DNA of 64,000 nucleotides from Spirochaeta cellobiosiphila DSM 17781 (GTDB taxonomy: Bacteria > Spirochaetota > Spirochaetia > DSM-17781), in NCBI RefSeq assembly GCF_000426705.1, contig NZ_AUFW01000017.1, positions 124,001 through 188,000 on the forward strand, in the 5' to 3' direction. A model generated the notes under the pieces. The model made no database searches. It saw nothing but the letters and a program-made list of their open reading frames with translations, and was not told the DNA's origin. Positions 1-8,310 of this stretch are shown here, in pieces. The number at the start of each line of letters is the position of its first letter. Position 1 is the stretch's first letter. The position numbers were made by a program, and so were the translations under genes.

Positions 1-1048
1 TAGGCATTCCATAGACAATTGAACTTTGCTCATCCTGTCCTATGGTGATCCCCCCTTCCCGGTAGATACGACCTATTTCTCTGGCACCATCTTTGCCCAT
101 ACCTGTCATAATGACACCCATTGCTCGATTTCCATAATTCTTACCAATGGATTCAAATAATACATCAACACTAGGACGGTGACCATTAACAGCATCACCA
201 GAGCGAACCTTGGCTATACTGGCAAAACTCATCCTTTCCACTTCTAAGTGTTTATCACCAGGGGCTATCAGAATACGCCCTGCTTTTATCACATCACCAT
301 CTTGAGCTTCTTTTACTTCAAGGGGACATATTCTGTTCAAGCTATTAGCAAATTCTTCTGTAAATCCTGCAGGCATATGCTGAACAATGAGAATGGGAAC
401 AGGGAAGTCTTCCCTTAGGTGAGGCAACATATGTCTTAAAGCATTAGGACCTCCTGTAGATATTCCCAACCCAAGGATCTCAAGAACTCCTGGTTCCTTT
501 CGTCTGGCGATCTTATCTGCCTGGGGCCTGTCGGCCATAGTAATGCCCAGATCCTTCATAAGAGCTTTCTTTTTGTCGGGAATATAACTACTGGATACAG
601 AAGCAATCTCTTCAGATGTGGCTTCCATTTTCACACCAATGTAATTACCACCATAAGCTATTAATAAATTACAAAGACGCTCTCCCACAACATGAATATC
701 TTCAGAGATAGATCCAGATGGCTTGGTAATAAAATCACTAGCCCCTAAGTCTAATGCCTCCATGGTTATTCGAGCACCTTTTGTAGCAATGGAGGATAAT
801 ATAACGACAGGAATTTTTATCCCTAGACGTTTTCGTTCTTGTAGGAATTCAATGCCATTCATCTCAGGCATTTCCAAGTCTAGAACAATGATATCTGGTT
901 TTAATGAATCTATTTTTTTGAGAGCAAAACGACCATTCATAGCCGTACCTGCTACTTCTAGCTTGTCATTGCCTTCAACAATTTTACTAATGAGATTCCT
1001 CATTAATGCTGAATCATCAGTTACTAGTACGCGTATCTTCTTCGACAC
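1..1048 (-). CDS. cheB: CheB chemotaxis methylesterase/glutamine deamidase, C-terminus cut by window edge
   Basis: Response-regulator methylesterase that removes methyl groups from chemoreceptors in the cytoplasm. It begins at a GTG (1046-1048) with AGGAGT about 8 bases upstream; no ATG fits. An N-terminal receiver domain carries the phosphoacceptor Asp in IIVLDLEMPEMNG and is followed by a linker and the CheB catalytic domain with the Ser nucleophile in GISTGGPNAL, the His in IVQHMP, and the Asp in MTGMGKDGA. At least 349 residues are present and the reading frame is still open at base 1; from family length only a short tail should be missing. It lies 13 bases behind cheR, so the two are probably co-transcribed as an antagonistic adaptation pair. 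Confidence 0.95.
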   Translation of the reverse strand, partial: MSKKIRVLVTDDSALMRNLISKIVEGNDKLEVAGTAMNGRFALKKIDSLKPDIIVLDLEMPEMNGIEFLQERKRLGIKIPVVILSSIATKGARITMEALDLGASDFITKPSGSISEDIHVVGERLCNLLIAYGGNYIGVKMEATSEEIASVSSSYIPDKKKALMKDLGITMADRPQADKIARRKEPGVLEILGLGISTGGPNALRHMLPHLREDFPVPILIVQHMPAGFTEEFANSLNRICPLEVKEAQDGDVIKAGRILIAPGDKHLEVERMSFASIAKVRSGDAVNGHRPSVDVLFESIGKNYGNRAMGVIMTGMGKDGAREIGRIYREGGITIGQDEQSSIVYGMP

Positions 1049-1061
1049 TCAGGACTCCTGT

Positions 1062-1880
1062 TTAATCCAATATTTTTGAGTAAATACAAGCCCAGTCCGT
1101 TTTAAGGAATTGAAATTTCGTATTCATACCAAATAACGGCTCAGAGTGACCTATAAACAAATAGGAGTGGCTATCCAATGCTTGATAAAAGCGATTGACC
1201 ACGGCCTCTTGGGCTGGTTCATCGAAGTATATAAGCACATTCCGGCAAAAGATAATATCCAGATTGGTCAATCCACTGTCATATTTTAGGTTATGATAGT
1301 CGAATTTGATCATTTTTTTGATCTCATCATTGATAACATAACCATCTGCTTTTTGTGTTGTGAATCTTTTTAAGTAATCATCAGGAATACCATTAATACG
1401 CGCCTCTTTGTAGAATCCTTCTTTAGCAGTCATTAATGACTTTAAACTCAAATCAGAAGCTGTTATATCAATAGTAAAATTTGAAGGTAGCTTATCCTTT
1501 AAAACCATGGCTAAAGAATAAGGTTCTTCCCCTGTAGAGCACCCAGCACTCCATAAACGGAATTTGTAATCCCCTTTGGCCTGTTTGCGCTTAACTAAAT
1601 CGGGTATGACGTAATTTTCAAATGTTTCAAAATGGCTTGTATTTCTAAAGAAACGCGTTAGGTTTGTTGTCACAGAGTCAAGCAAACCTTTTAATTCTTC
1701 TGTATCTGAATTAATCTGATCAAAATAGGCTTCCACCGAATCCAAACCAGATTTTTTAAGACGTTCCTTTAACCTAGATTCCAAAATCGTTCTATTCGAT
1801 TCTGAAAAGTGGATACCACTAGAGTTATATATCAAATCACGAAATTTCCCAAAAACTCCGTCGCTTAAGAACTCTGACAT
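1062..1880 (-). CDS. cheR: CheR chemoreceptor glutamate methyltransferase
   Basis: SAM-dependent methyltransferase that methylates glutamates on chemoreceptors. At 272 residues it has the usual length. An N-terminal helical CheR domain (about 1-80) precedes the Rossmann methyltransferase domain, with the SAM site in LWSAGCSTGEEPYSLAM and the family signature IIFCRNVLIYFDEPAQ near residue 210. The start is supported by AGGAAA about 8 bases upstream. It is the upstream gene of cheR-cheB; there is no cheW or cheA in view, so other chemotaxis genes may lie beyond the left edge. Confidence 0.95.
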   Translation of the reverse strand: MSEFLSDGVFGKFRDLIYNSSGIHFSESNRTILESRLKERLKKSGLDSVEAYFDQINSDTEELKGLLDSVTTNLTRFFRNTSHFETFENYVIPDLVKRKQAKGDYKFRLWSAGCSTGEEPYSLAMVLKDKLPSNFTIDITASDLSLKSLMTAKEGFYKEARINGIPDDYLKRFTTQKADGYVINDEIKKMIKFDYHNLKYDSGLTNLDIIFCRNVLIYFDEPAQEAVVNRFYQALDSHSYLFIGHSEPLFGMNTKFQFLKTDWACIYSKILD

Positions 1881-1968
1881 TTAGTATTTCCTATTGTTAT
1901 GGTAATTAAAGTCTAAGTTTTCACATATCTAGTGTCAATCAAAATGTTTTATGAAATTTCCCTATCTC

Positions 1969-1977
1969 TGTGATACT
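1969..1977 (+). promoter_or_regulatory. Extended -10 promoter for the BFN gene, possibly leaderless
   Basis: TG-T-GATACT is an extended -10 element ending 8 bases before the ATG at 1986. I see no convincing -35 and no Shine-Dalgarno between it and the start codon, so transcription would begin at or just before the ATG. The call rests on position and motif only. Confidence 0.4.
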
Positions 1978-1985
1978 TTAATACC

Positions 1986-2462
1986 ATGGAATTAATATCC
2001 TTAACTATAAAAGGCATACTGTTACAGGACGATTCTCTGCAACCCTACCTCATTATGCAGTCATTTGAGGGCAACCGCATCCTACCCTTATCAATATCGG
2101 CTTCCTCAGCTAGTCAATTGATACTACAAATAGAAAACGCTGAAGCTAATCATTCAGGATACTTTCTAAGTGAACTCTGGAATAAGCATCATTTTCTTCT
2201 TAAGCAATTGCTTATCATAAAAGGAAGGAATTATCCATATGAAGGTACATTACATTATAAGAAAGGTTTAAGAAAACACAGAATTTCCATTCCAATATCA
2301 TCAGGAATATCTTTTGCAATCCATCAAAAGGTCCCTATCCTTACAGATATTTCCAATACCCTCTTATTAACAGACTATCCTATCTATAATACTAACTTGG
2401 ATTGGGAGCGGGGGAACCTGGAAACAATTGACTCTTTTAGGCATGACCAACCCTTCATGTAA
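1986..2462 (+). CDS. Bifunctional-nuclease-domain (BFN/DUF151-like) protein
   Basis: 158 residues without signal peptide or membrane segment. The N-terminal half follows the BFN/DUF151 pattern: a beta strand starting MELISLTIKGILL, an alternating stretch ending RILPLSISASSASQLILQIENA, then a second half beginning HHFLLKQLLIIKG. Proteins of this family are often called bifunctional nucleases, but the biochemical role in most bacteria is not settled. It sits just upstream of pyrG with a 38-base gap that carries the pyrG promoter, so it is probably its own unit. No Shine-Dalgarno is visible. I am moderately sure of the family and not of the activity. Confidence 0.55.
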   Translation: MELISLTIKGILLQDDSLQPYLIMQSFEGNRILPLSISASSASQLILQIENAEANHSGYFLSELWNKHHFLLKQLLIIKGRNYPYEGTLHYKKGLRKHRISIPISSGISFAIHQKVPILTDISNTLLLTDYPIYNTNLDWERGNLETIDSFRHDQPFM

Positions 2463-2492
2463 TTGACATTGACCTTCTAATACAACCATAAT
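2463..2492 (+). promoter_or_regulatory. Sigma-70 promoter of pyrG, predicted leaderless transcript
   Basis: A perfect -35 TTGACA (2463-2468), an 18-base spacer and a -10 CATAAT (2487-2492) end 8 bases before the pyrG ATG at 2501. Normal start-site spacing puts +1 at or within two bases of the start codon, and no Shine-Dalgarno is present. The promoter overlaps the last codon of the BFN gene. Confidence 0.65.
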
Positions 2493-2500
2493 CATCTTAC

Positions 2501-4108
2501 ATGAAGAAGTATATTTTTGTTACAGGCGGGGTGTGTTCCAGCCTTGGAAAGGGGATAGCAGCTGCGTCCTTAGGGAGTCTACTAGAGTGTAGGGGATTTA
2601 CGGTTCGAATGATCAAAGTAGATCCCTATATTAATGTTGATGCAGGGACTATGAGTCCTTATCAACATGGAGAAGTTTATGTTACCGACGATGGCGCCGA
2701 AACGGATCTAGACCTTGGTAACTATTCCAGATTCACCGGATCTACTCTTAATCAAGCCAATTCCATTACAACCGGACAGGTGTATCAATCTGTTATTAAG
2801 AAAGAACGTGAAGGTCGATATCTTGGTAAGACTGTACAAGTCATCCCTCATATTACAGATGAAATTAAACAGCGTATCTATAAAATTGGAGAAGATCCTA
2901 ATGTAGATTTTACTGTTATTGAGGTGGGGGGAACAGTTGGAGATATAGAATCCATTCCTTTCCTAGAAGCCGCTCGTCAAATGATTCATGATATTGGTCG
3001 GGAAAATGTTCTATCCGTTCATCTCACATTAGTTCCTACTGTCACTGGTGGTGAATTAAAAACAAAACCAACACAGCATTCAGTAAAAGAACTACAATCT
3101 ATAGGTATTCAACCTGATATTCTATTATGCCGTGCTGCAGTTGAACTTGATCCATCCATGCGAAGAAAAATTGCAAGTTTTACCAATGTTCAGTTGGACT
3201 CAGTCCTAACCGCACGGGATGTTAATACAACAATTTATGAAATTCCTTTAATTTACCATAATCAGGGTCTGGATGAATTAGTTCTTAAAAAGATGGGAAT
3301 GACGATTCCTTCTATTGATCTAAGTCCTTGGCAACATGTAGTGGACATATTCAACACAGCGAAACAAACTGCAAAGATAGCCCTGGTTGGTAAGTACGTC
3401 GACTTGGGAGATGCCTACAAATCCATTGATGAAGCCTTGGTTCATGGTGGTATTGGTAATGGTTCTAAAGTTAAGATAATCAAAATTGATTCAGAACAAC
3501 TAGAAAAAGAAGAACGGCCCCTTGATGAAGTATTCAAGGATATTGATGGGATTCTCATTCCTGGAGGATTTGGTCAACGAGGAATTCAAGGAATGATCGA
3601 CACAGCTAAATACGCTAGAGAGAATAAAATTCCCCTATTAGGAATCTGTCTTGGTATGCAGGTGATGGTTATTGAGTATTCTCGAAATAAAGCTCAACTG
3701 GACGAAGCAGATTCTTCCGAGTTCAAACCAGATGGTCCTCAATCTGTTGTAAGTCTATTGGAAGAGCAAATTAATGTTCAATCCTATGGGGGAACCATGC
3801 GTTTAGGTCGAAGCGAAACCCATCTTAAGGAAAACACTAAGATTTGGCATATCTATGGTTCAGATGTTATATTCGAAAGACATCGTCACAGATATGAAGT
3901 AACCAATAGTTATAAAGACCAGTTAACTGAAAATGGACTTCTTATTAATGGTTATACTCCAGATGGCTCTCTTGTAGAAACTGTTGAATGGCCTGATCAT
4001 CCCTGGGGTATTGGTGTTCAGTATCATCCGGAATTCTTATCCAAACCATTTAAACCACATCCACTGTTTAAGAGTTTTGTTGAAGCCGCCCTTAAGAATG
4101 TCAAATAA
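2501..4108 (+). CDS. pyrG: CTP synthase (glutamine-hydrolysing)
   Basis: Amidates UTP to CTP using ATP and glutamine. The 535-residue protein has the full two-domain layout. The synthase domain starts KKYIFVTGGVCSSLGKGIAA with the P-loop-like ATP site and continues with the conserved YINVDAGTMSPYQHGEV stretch. The class I glutamine amidotransferase domain (about 285-530) has the oxyanion loop IPGGFGQRG, the catalytic Cys in LLGICLGMQ, and the His/Glu of YHPEF. It is the first gene of a run that continues with overlapping lptC, lptA, lptB, rpoN and hpf; its stop codon lies inside the start of lptC. Confidence 0.98.
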   Translation: MKKYIFVTGGVCSSLGKGIAAASLGSLLECRGFTVRMIKVDPYINVDAGTMSPYQHGEVYVTDDGAETDLDLGNYSRFTGSTLNQANSITTGQVYQSVIKKEREGRYLGKTVQVIPHITDEIKQRIYKIGEDPNVDFTVIEVGGTVGDIESIPFLEAARQMIHDIGRENVLSVHLTLVPTVTGGELKTKPTQHSVKELQSIGIQPDILLCRAAVELDPSMRRKIASFTNVQLDSVLTARDVNTTIYEIPLIYHNQGLDELVLKKMGMTIPSIDLSPWQHVVDIFNTAKQTAKIALVGKYVDLGDAYKSIDEALVHGGIGNGSKVKIIKIDSEQLEKEERPLDEVFKDIDGILIPGGFGQRGIQGMIDTAKYARENKIPLLGICLGMQVMVIEYSRNKAQLDEADSSEFKPDGPQSVVSLLEEQINVQSYGGTMRLGRSETHLKENTKIWHIYGSDVIFERHRHRYEVTNSYKDQLTENGLLINGYTPDGSLVETVEWPDHPWGIGVQYHPEFLSKPFKPHPLFKSFVEAALKNVK

Positions 4109-4640
4109 GGTCTTTATTGGGATAATAGTTATCCTCCTTAGTAGTTGCTCCTTAGATTATGAAGGAGCCAACTTAGCAGAATCTTTGGAGGATGATATCC
4201 CCAATAGTGAACTTGATAATTTCAAACAAACAGTTATAGAGCAAGGTCAAATACGTTTTAGCATTGAGGCTCAAAAAGCTAAGATATTCACAGAAAAAAC
4301 AAAATCTCTATTGTATGAGGCTCAATTTAATGAGTTTGAAGATGGGCAACAGATAACTCATGGCCAATCTGATTACATCATGTATGATGATCAGAAAAGA
4401 GATGCTAATCTCAAGGGGAATATAATAATTGATTCTCTGAAGGAAGCAACTGCTATAAAAGCGGATGAACTTAATTGGAACGAGGAAAAACAAACTCTGG
4501 CAGGAACATCAGAAGGCTTAGTTAGGGTTGAACAACAAGAAGGTAGTTTGATGTATGGAACAGGCTTTGAAGTTAATCTTAAATACAATTTTATTAGGTT
4601 TAATCATTTCATTAAGGGCCAATATGCATCGGAAAATTAG
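4098..4640 (+). CDS. lptC: LptC-like LPS transport lipoprotein
   Basis: 180 residues from the ATG at 4098, which overlaps the pyrG stop by 11 bases; a longer in-frame reading inside pyrG is not credible. The N-terminus FIGIIVILLSSC is a lipoprotein signal with a Cys at about residue 17, unlike the transmembrane anchor of E. coli LptC. The remainder is a beta-rich LptC/OstA-type fold with repeated strand pairs such as LNWNEEKQTLAG. Together with the next two genes it would form the periplasmic part of the LPS bridge. Assignment rests on fold pattern plus strict gene order; sequence similarity in this family is weak. Confidence 0.75.
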   Translation: MSNKVFIGIIVILLSSCSLDYEGANLAESLEDDIPNSELDNFKQTVIEQGQIRFSIEAQKAKIFTEKTKSLLYEAQFNEFEDGQQITHGQSDYIMYDDQKRDANLKGNIIIDSLKEATAIKADELNWNEEKQTLAGTSEGLVRVEQQEGSLMYGTGFEVNLKYNFIRFNHFIKGQYASEN

Positions 4641-5292
4641 CCTATATATATTTTTAATCATTAGCCTTATCCCCTGCTATGGAGATGACTTTTCCTTCTA
4701 TGCAGATTCGGTCATATCCTCTATTGCCAAAGGCGATGAAAAAACCCAACTCCTTGGCCATGCCAAAATAGTCACAGAGACCTTAACAATTACAGCGGAT
4801 AAGATTGAAATATACGGAAGTAATTACCGTTTTGCTAATTGTGAGGGTAATGTCTATGTAAATGACACGGACAAAGGTATCAAACTTAGTTCTAACAGTA
4901 TGCTTTATGATAGAGAACTTGATATTAGTAAAGTTCAAGGCCAGGCGCAAATGGAAGACCTAAGAAATGAACTGATTGTAAAAGGCTCTTACCTCGAAAA
5001 CCGTGGCCAGGAAGAAATCACTATTATTCAAGTTGGTGTTAGGGTATTAAAAGCAGATCTTATATGCCGTTCTGAGTTTGCCTTATATCGAAGACAAACA
5101 GATCAACTTGAATTATCAGGCTTCCCTTATGTGGAATCAAAAGGAGACATATACGAAGCGAGTCGTATTCATATCAATCTTGATACAGAAGAGATAAATC
5201 TCTATGGAGATGTATCAGGTACGGTCAACCAGGAAGAAAAACCCGAAGAGACTCTCGATCAGAATCAACAGGATAAACCAAATGAACAGTGA
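4624..5292 (+). CDS. lptA: LptA/OstA-family periplasmic LPS transport protein
   Basis: 222 residues from the ATG at 4624, which overlaps lptC by 17 bases. A Sec signal peptide (about 1-20, KISLYIFLIISLIPCYG) is followed by OstA-type repeating beta strands, e.g. LTITADKIEIYGSNYRFANC and later KADLICRSEFALYRRQ. LptA bridges the inner-membrane LptBFGC complex to LptD. The C-terminal tail is charged and Gln/Glu rich. Immediate overlap with lptB supports the role. LptD, LptE, LptF and LptG are not in this window. Confidence 0.82.
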   Translation: MHRKISLYIFLIISLIPCYGDDFSFYADSVISSIAKGDEKTQLLGHAKIVTETLTITADKIEIYGSNYRFANCEGNVYVNDTDKGIKLSSNSMLYDRELDISKVQGQAQMEDLRNELIVKGSYLENRGQEEITIIQVGVRVLKADLICRSEFALYRRQTDQLELSGFPYVESKGDIYEASRIHINLDTEEINLYGDVSGTVNQEEKPEETLDQNQQDKPNEQ

Positions 5293-6022
5293 AACCCTTC
5301 AAGTATTGGAGCTCCGCAAAGAATTCGGAAAGAAAGTTGCTGTTAAGAATGTTAGCTTTAGTATGAATAAAGGGGAAGTCGTTGGACTTTTAGGCCCTAA
5401 TGGTGCAGGGAAAACTACAATCTTCTATATGATTGCTGGATTCATAACACCCACTAAAGGTATTATTAAGCTTAATAATCAGAATATAACTAAAGTAGCT
5501 ATGTATAAAAGAGCCAGACAGGGTATTTCCTATTTACCTCAGGAAGCCTCTGTATTTCGTAAGCTCAGTGTAGAAAATAATATCTACTCTATCCTTGAAA
5601 CACGACAGGACTTGAGTAAAATACAAAAAAAAGAAACTCTTAATGAATTAATTGATGAACTTGGTCTAGATCATATCCGAAAACAACATGCTTATACTTT
5701 ATCAGGAGGAGAGCGACGAAGAACAGAAATAGCCAGAGCTTTAGCTATAGAACCGCATTTCCTTCTTCTTGATGAACCTTTTGCCGGTATTGATCCTATT
5801 GCCGTAGGAGAAATCAAAGGTATTATCAAAAAACTGGCAGATAAGGATATTGGAGTCCTTATAACAGATCATAATGTTCATTATACCCTTGAGATCACCC
5901 ACCGATCGTATATAATCAATCAAGGAGAAATCCTCGTATCCGGTTCCAGGAATGAAATAATAAATAACGATTTGGCTAAAAAGTTTTACTTGGGACAGGA
6001 TTTCAAGATGTATATTGATTGA
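5282..6022 (+). CDS. lptB: LptB, ATPase of the LPS export ABC transporter
   Basis: 246 residues from the ATG at 5282, overlapping lptA by 11 bases. Walker A GPNGAGKTT, Q-loop region ISYLPQEASVFRKLSVENN, signature LSGGERRRTEIARALA and Walker B FLLLDEPFAGIDP are all intact. The PQEASVFRKL and DEPFAGIDP variants are typical of LptB rather than generic ABC ATPases. It powers extraction of LPS from the inner membrane. The gene order lptC-lptA-lptB-rpoN-hpf is widely conserved in Gram-negative bacteria. Confidence 0.95.
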   Translation: MNSETLQVLELRKEFGKKVAVKNVSFSMNKGEVVGLLGPNGAGKTTIFYMIAGFITPTKGIIKLNNQNITKVAMYKRARQGISYLPQEASVFRKLSVENNIYSILETRQDLSKIQKKETLNELIDELGLDHIRKQHAYTLSGGERRRTEIARALAIEPHFLLLDEPFAGIDPIAVGEIKGIIKKLADKDIGVLITDHNVHYTLEITHRSYIINQGEILVSGSRNEIINNDLAKKFYLGQDFKMYID

Positions 6023-6075
6023 GTTGCCCAGGATGCCTTCCCATTGGTATACTATAGGAAACCAGGGAGGTAAAA

Positions 6076-7440
6076 TTGCAGTTTCAAAAACCTGTAATGC
6101 GACAAGAACAGCGCCTCAAGATGAGCCCGCAGTTATTTCAGTCAATTCAACTGATGACACTGCCTGTTCAAGAATTGTCACAACGCATACATGACGAGGT
6201 TGAAAAGAACCCTGCATTAGAAATACTCTCGGAAAAGCCCTTATCCTCCTTAAGTGGAGAGGAACCCTCAGGGGAAGCAGATTACTTTGAAAACACATCA
6301 GACCCTGGATATTCTCCTCAATTAGCTAGTGAGAAGTCTGACAATAAGCGACAATTTCTGGAAGGTGCTATTAGCCGACCCGAAAGCCTTCATGAACATC
6401 TATTATGGCAGCTTCAACTTGAAATCCTCACCCCCCAACAGATGAAGGTGGGGGAACTTCTTATCAATAATTTGAACGAAGATGGTTTTCATATAGAAGA
6501 TCCAGAAACTCTTGTTAAAAGCAATGAATTGGATATCCTTTATAGTGTAATGGAAATAATACAGGAATTCGAACCAGAAGGAACTTGTACAGCCGATGTC
6601 CATGAGTCATTAATTGTACAGAGTCAGGTACTGGAAGGAGCCCCTAAAGAGCTGTCTGTTATACTAACAGAGCATTGGAATTTACTAGAAAAGGGTAAGA
6701 TTGATGAGCTTATTAAAGCAACTGGCTTTAATAGTTGGGATATTACTCATGCTTTGGATTACTTAAAGGATAAATTAAGTCCTTTTCCCGGGAGAAAGTT
6801 TTCTCAAGAATCAGCCACACTAGTTGTTCCTGACTTAATGTTAAGAACGAGAGAAGGTGAGTTTATCCTTGTATTAAATGACGAAGAAATACCCGTCTTA
6901 GGGGTAGATTCCTTATTCCAACAACTCATGAAGAATAAAGAAGACAGGAAGGCCAAACAATTTGTAACATCCAGAGTGAAAGACGCCCAATTTTTTATTA
7001 GAAGTATTCAACAACGTAATGATACATTACTAAAAGTAGCCAGGACAATAATAGAGTTCCAGAGAGACTTTTTTTATAAAGGACCAAAGTACCTGGTTCC
7101 TCTTACTCTTAAGGATATAGCCGAGGAGGTGGGTGTTCACGAAGCGACCGTGTCCAGACTAACTAACGGCAAATATTTACAAACAGAGAAGGGTATATAT
7201 GAACTAAAGTATTTCTTTTCCAACTCCGTAGGAACTAGCTCTGGTAATCCCAGCCGCTATTCCAAAGAAGGAGTCAAAGAAATCATAAGAGAAATTTTGG
7301 AAGAAAATACCTCGGGGAAGAAATTATCAGATCAAAAAATATCTGATATTTTACAGACCCGTGGAATAAAAGTAGCGAGGAGGACGGTGGCTAAGTATCG
7401 AGGAGAACTCGATATATCATCATCCTACTCAAGACAATAA
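6076..7440 (+). CDS. rpoN: RNA polymerase sigma-54 factor
   Basis: 454 residues. It starts at TTG 6076 with a strong GGAGG five bases upstream; no ATG is available nearby. Region I is the Gln/Leu-rich activator-response segment (QRLKMSPQLFQSIQLMTLP). The core-binding region follows, then the HTH that reads the -12 element, and the C-terminal RpoN box ARRTVAKYRGEL that reads -24. The protein needs an AAA+ activator; two, NifA and NtrX, are encoded in this window, and three sigma-54-type promoters are found near the nif genes. It lies 53 bases behind lptB. Confidence 0.97.
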   Translation: MQFQKPVMRQEQRLKMSPQLFQSIQLMTLPVQELSQRIHDEVEKNPALEILSEKPLSSLSGEEPSGEADYFENTSDPGYSPQLASEKSDNKRQFLEGAISRPESLHEHLLWQLQLEILTPQQMKVGELLINNLNEDGFHIEDPETLVKSNELDILYSVMEIIQEFEPEGTCTADVHESLIVQSQVLEGAPKELSVILTEHWNLLEKGKIDELIKATGFNSWDITHALDYLKDKLSPFPGRKFSQESATLVVPDLMLRTREGEFILVLNDEEIPVLGVDSLFQQLMKNKEDRKAKQFVTSRVKDAQFFIRSIQQRNDTLLKVARTIIEFQRDFFYKGPKYLVPLTLKDIAEEVGVHEATVSRLTNGKYLQTEKGIYELKYFFSNSVGTSSGNPSRYSKEGVKEIIREILEENTSGKKLSDQKISDILQTRGIKVARRTVAKYRGELDISSSYSRQ

Positions 7441-7451
7441 GGGGGCCTTAA

Positions 7452-7775
7452 ATGAACTTAACTGTTAAAGCTGTACACTACAACTTGTCTGACACGACGA
7501 GGGACTTCATTGACAAAAAATTGGAAAAACTAAATCATGTCAAAGAAATCATAGTCGATTTCGCCCTAACTATTACAAAAGAAAAGCAGCACTATCGTGC
7601 AGAGGCAACGATTCATTATCGTTGGAACAAAGACGCTCATTTTCATGATGATGAAAAGGAGTTATACAAAGCCATTGAGATTTTAATTGATAAGGTTGAA
7701 TTGGCAACTACAAAGGAAAAGGAAAAAATAAAAACCCATACAGGTGTCGATAAGAGAGAGGTTGTTGAAGAATAA
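7452..7775 (+). CDS. hpf: Short ribosome hibernation-promoting factor
   Basis: 107 residues, the length of short HPF/YfiA proteins, with no C-terminal dimerisation domain. It opens with LTVKAVHYNLSDTTRDFIDKK and has the beta-alpha fold with conserved basic residues that bind the 30S decoding site and help inactivate ribosomes in stationary phase. A GGGGG-containing Shine-Dalgarno lies 11 bases downstream of the rpoN stop, so it is co-transcribed with rpoN, the usual arrangement. A clear terminator follows. Confidence 0.93.
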   Translation: MNLTVKAVHYNLSDTTRDFIDKKLEKLNHVKEIIVDFALTITKEKQHYRAEATIHYRWNKDAHFHDDEKELYKAIEILIDKVELATTKEKEKIKTHTGVDKREVVEE

Positions 7776-7785
7776 CTTCCAAAAG

Positions 7786-7811
7786 GCCGCTTTTTACAAG
7801 CGGCTTTTTTT
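7786..7811 (+). terminator. Intrinsic terminator of the pyrG-lpt-rpoN-hpf unit
   Basis: A perfect 7-bp stem GCCGCTT/AAGCGGC with a 5-base loop, followed by seven T residues, 10 bases after the hpf stop. Confidence 0.93.
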
Positions 7812-7903
7812 ATCTAATAGAGACATACAACATTGTTTGGATTTCACAATATCCGTAAAAACATATAACTCGGGTAATACTTCTTTGTATGTGTTAGAAA
7901 ACA

Positions 7904-7936
7904 ACAAAAAACCCCTTATTTAGTACATAAGGGGTT
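7904..7936 (-). terminator. Intrinsic terminator of the nif operon
   Basis: A perfect 10-bp inverted repeat (AACCCCTTAT at 7910-7919 with ATAAGGGGTT at 7927-7936, 7-base loop). On the minus strand it is followed by a T run, 24 bases past the stop of the ferredoxin gene, the last gene of the nif operon. Confidence 0.9.
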
Positions 7937-7959
7937 AGAAAAAAGATTAAGTGTTGCGC

Positions 7960-8274
7960 TTATTCCGCAAGAAGAAACTGATCAGCCCCTTCCCCTTCTT
8001 CAAGTGCATCGAGGATTTCATCAATATCATCTTCTGATTCGAATCCTCCATACCATTTGCCTTCAGGATAAATCACCATGGCTGGCCCACGGTCACATAC
8101 CTTTAAGCAACCAGTTGTCGAAACCATTACAGTCCCTAATTCATCCCGATCCATGAGTTCTGTTTCCAGATACTGTACAAAATTAAAGGCGCCTTTTTTA
8201 TGGCATACTCCCTGAGGAGTTCCAGCGGCTCTAAAGCTTGCACAGACCAAAATATGCCTGTCTGGTTTTTCCAT
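7960..8274 (-). CDS. Thioredoxin-like [2Fe-2S] ferredoxin, nif operon
   Basis: 104 residues with four Cys at 11, 24, 56 and 60 (VCASFRAAGTPQGVC and TGCLKVC), the cluster ligands of the thioredoxin-fold [2Fe-2S] ferredoxins first known from Clostridium pasteurianum and Azotobacter. The CDRGPAMVIYPEGKWYGG stretch and acidic tail are also typical. GGAGG stands 6 bases before the ATG. As the last gene of the nif operon, just after nifB, it may donate electrons in cofactor assembly or to nitrogenase; which of these is not settled by sequence. Confidence 0.88.
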   Translation of the reverse strand: MEKPDRHILVCASFRAAGTPQGVCHKKGAFNFVQYLETELMDRDELGTVMVSTTGCLKVCDRGPAMVIYPEGKWYGGFESEDDIDEILDALEEGEGADQFLLAE

Positions 8275-8310
8275 CTATGTCCTCCATATCCAATTAATTT
8301 AATGGGATTA

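Noticed and set aside
723-1079. Plus-strand frame inside cheB
   Set aside because: Antisense to clear CheB coding sequence with intact active-site motifs; no evidence for translation.
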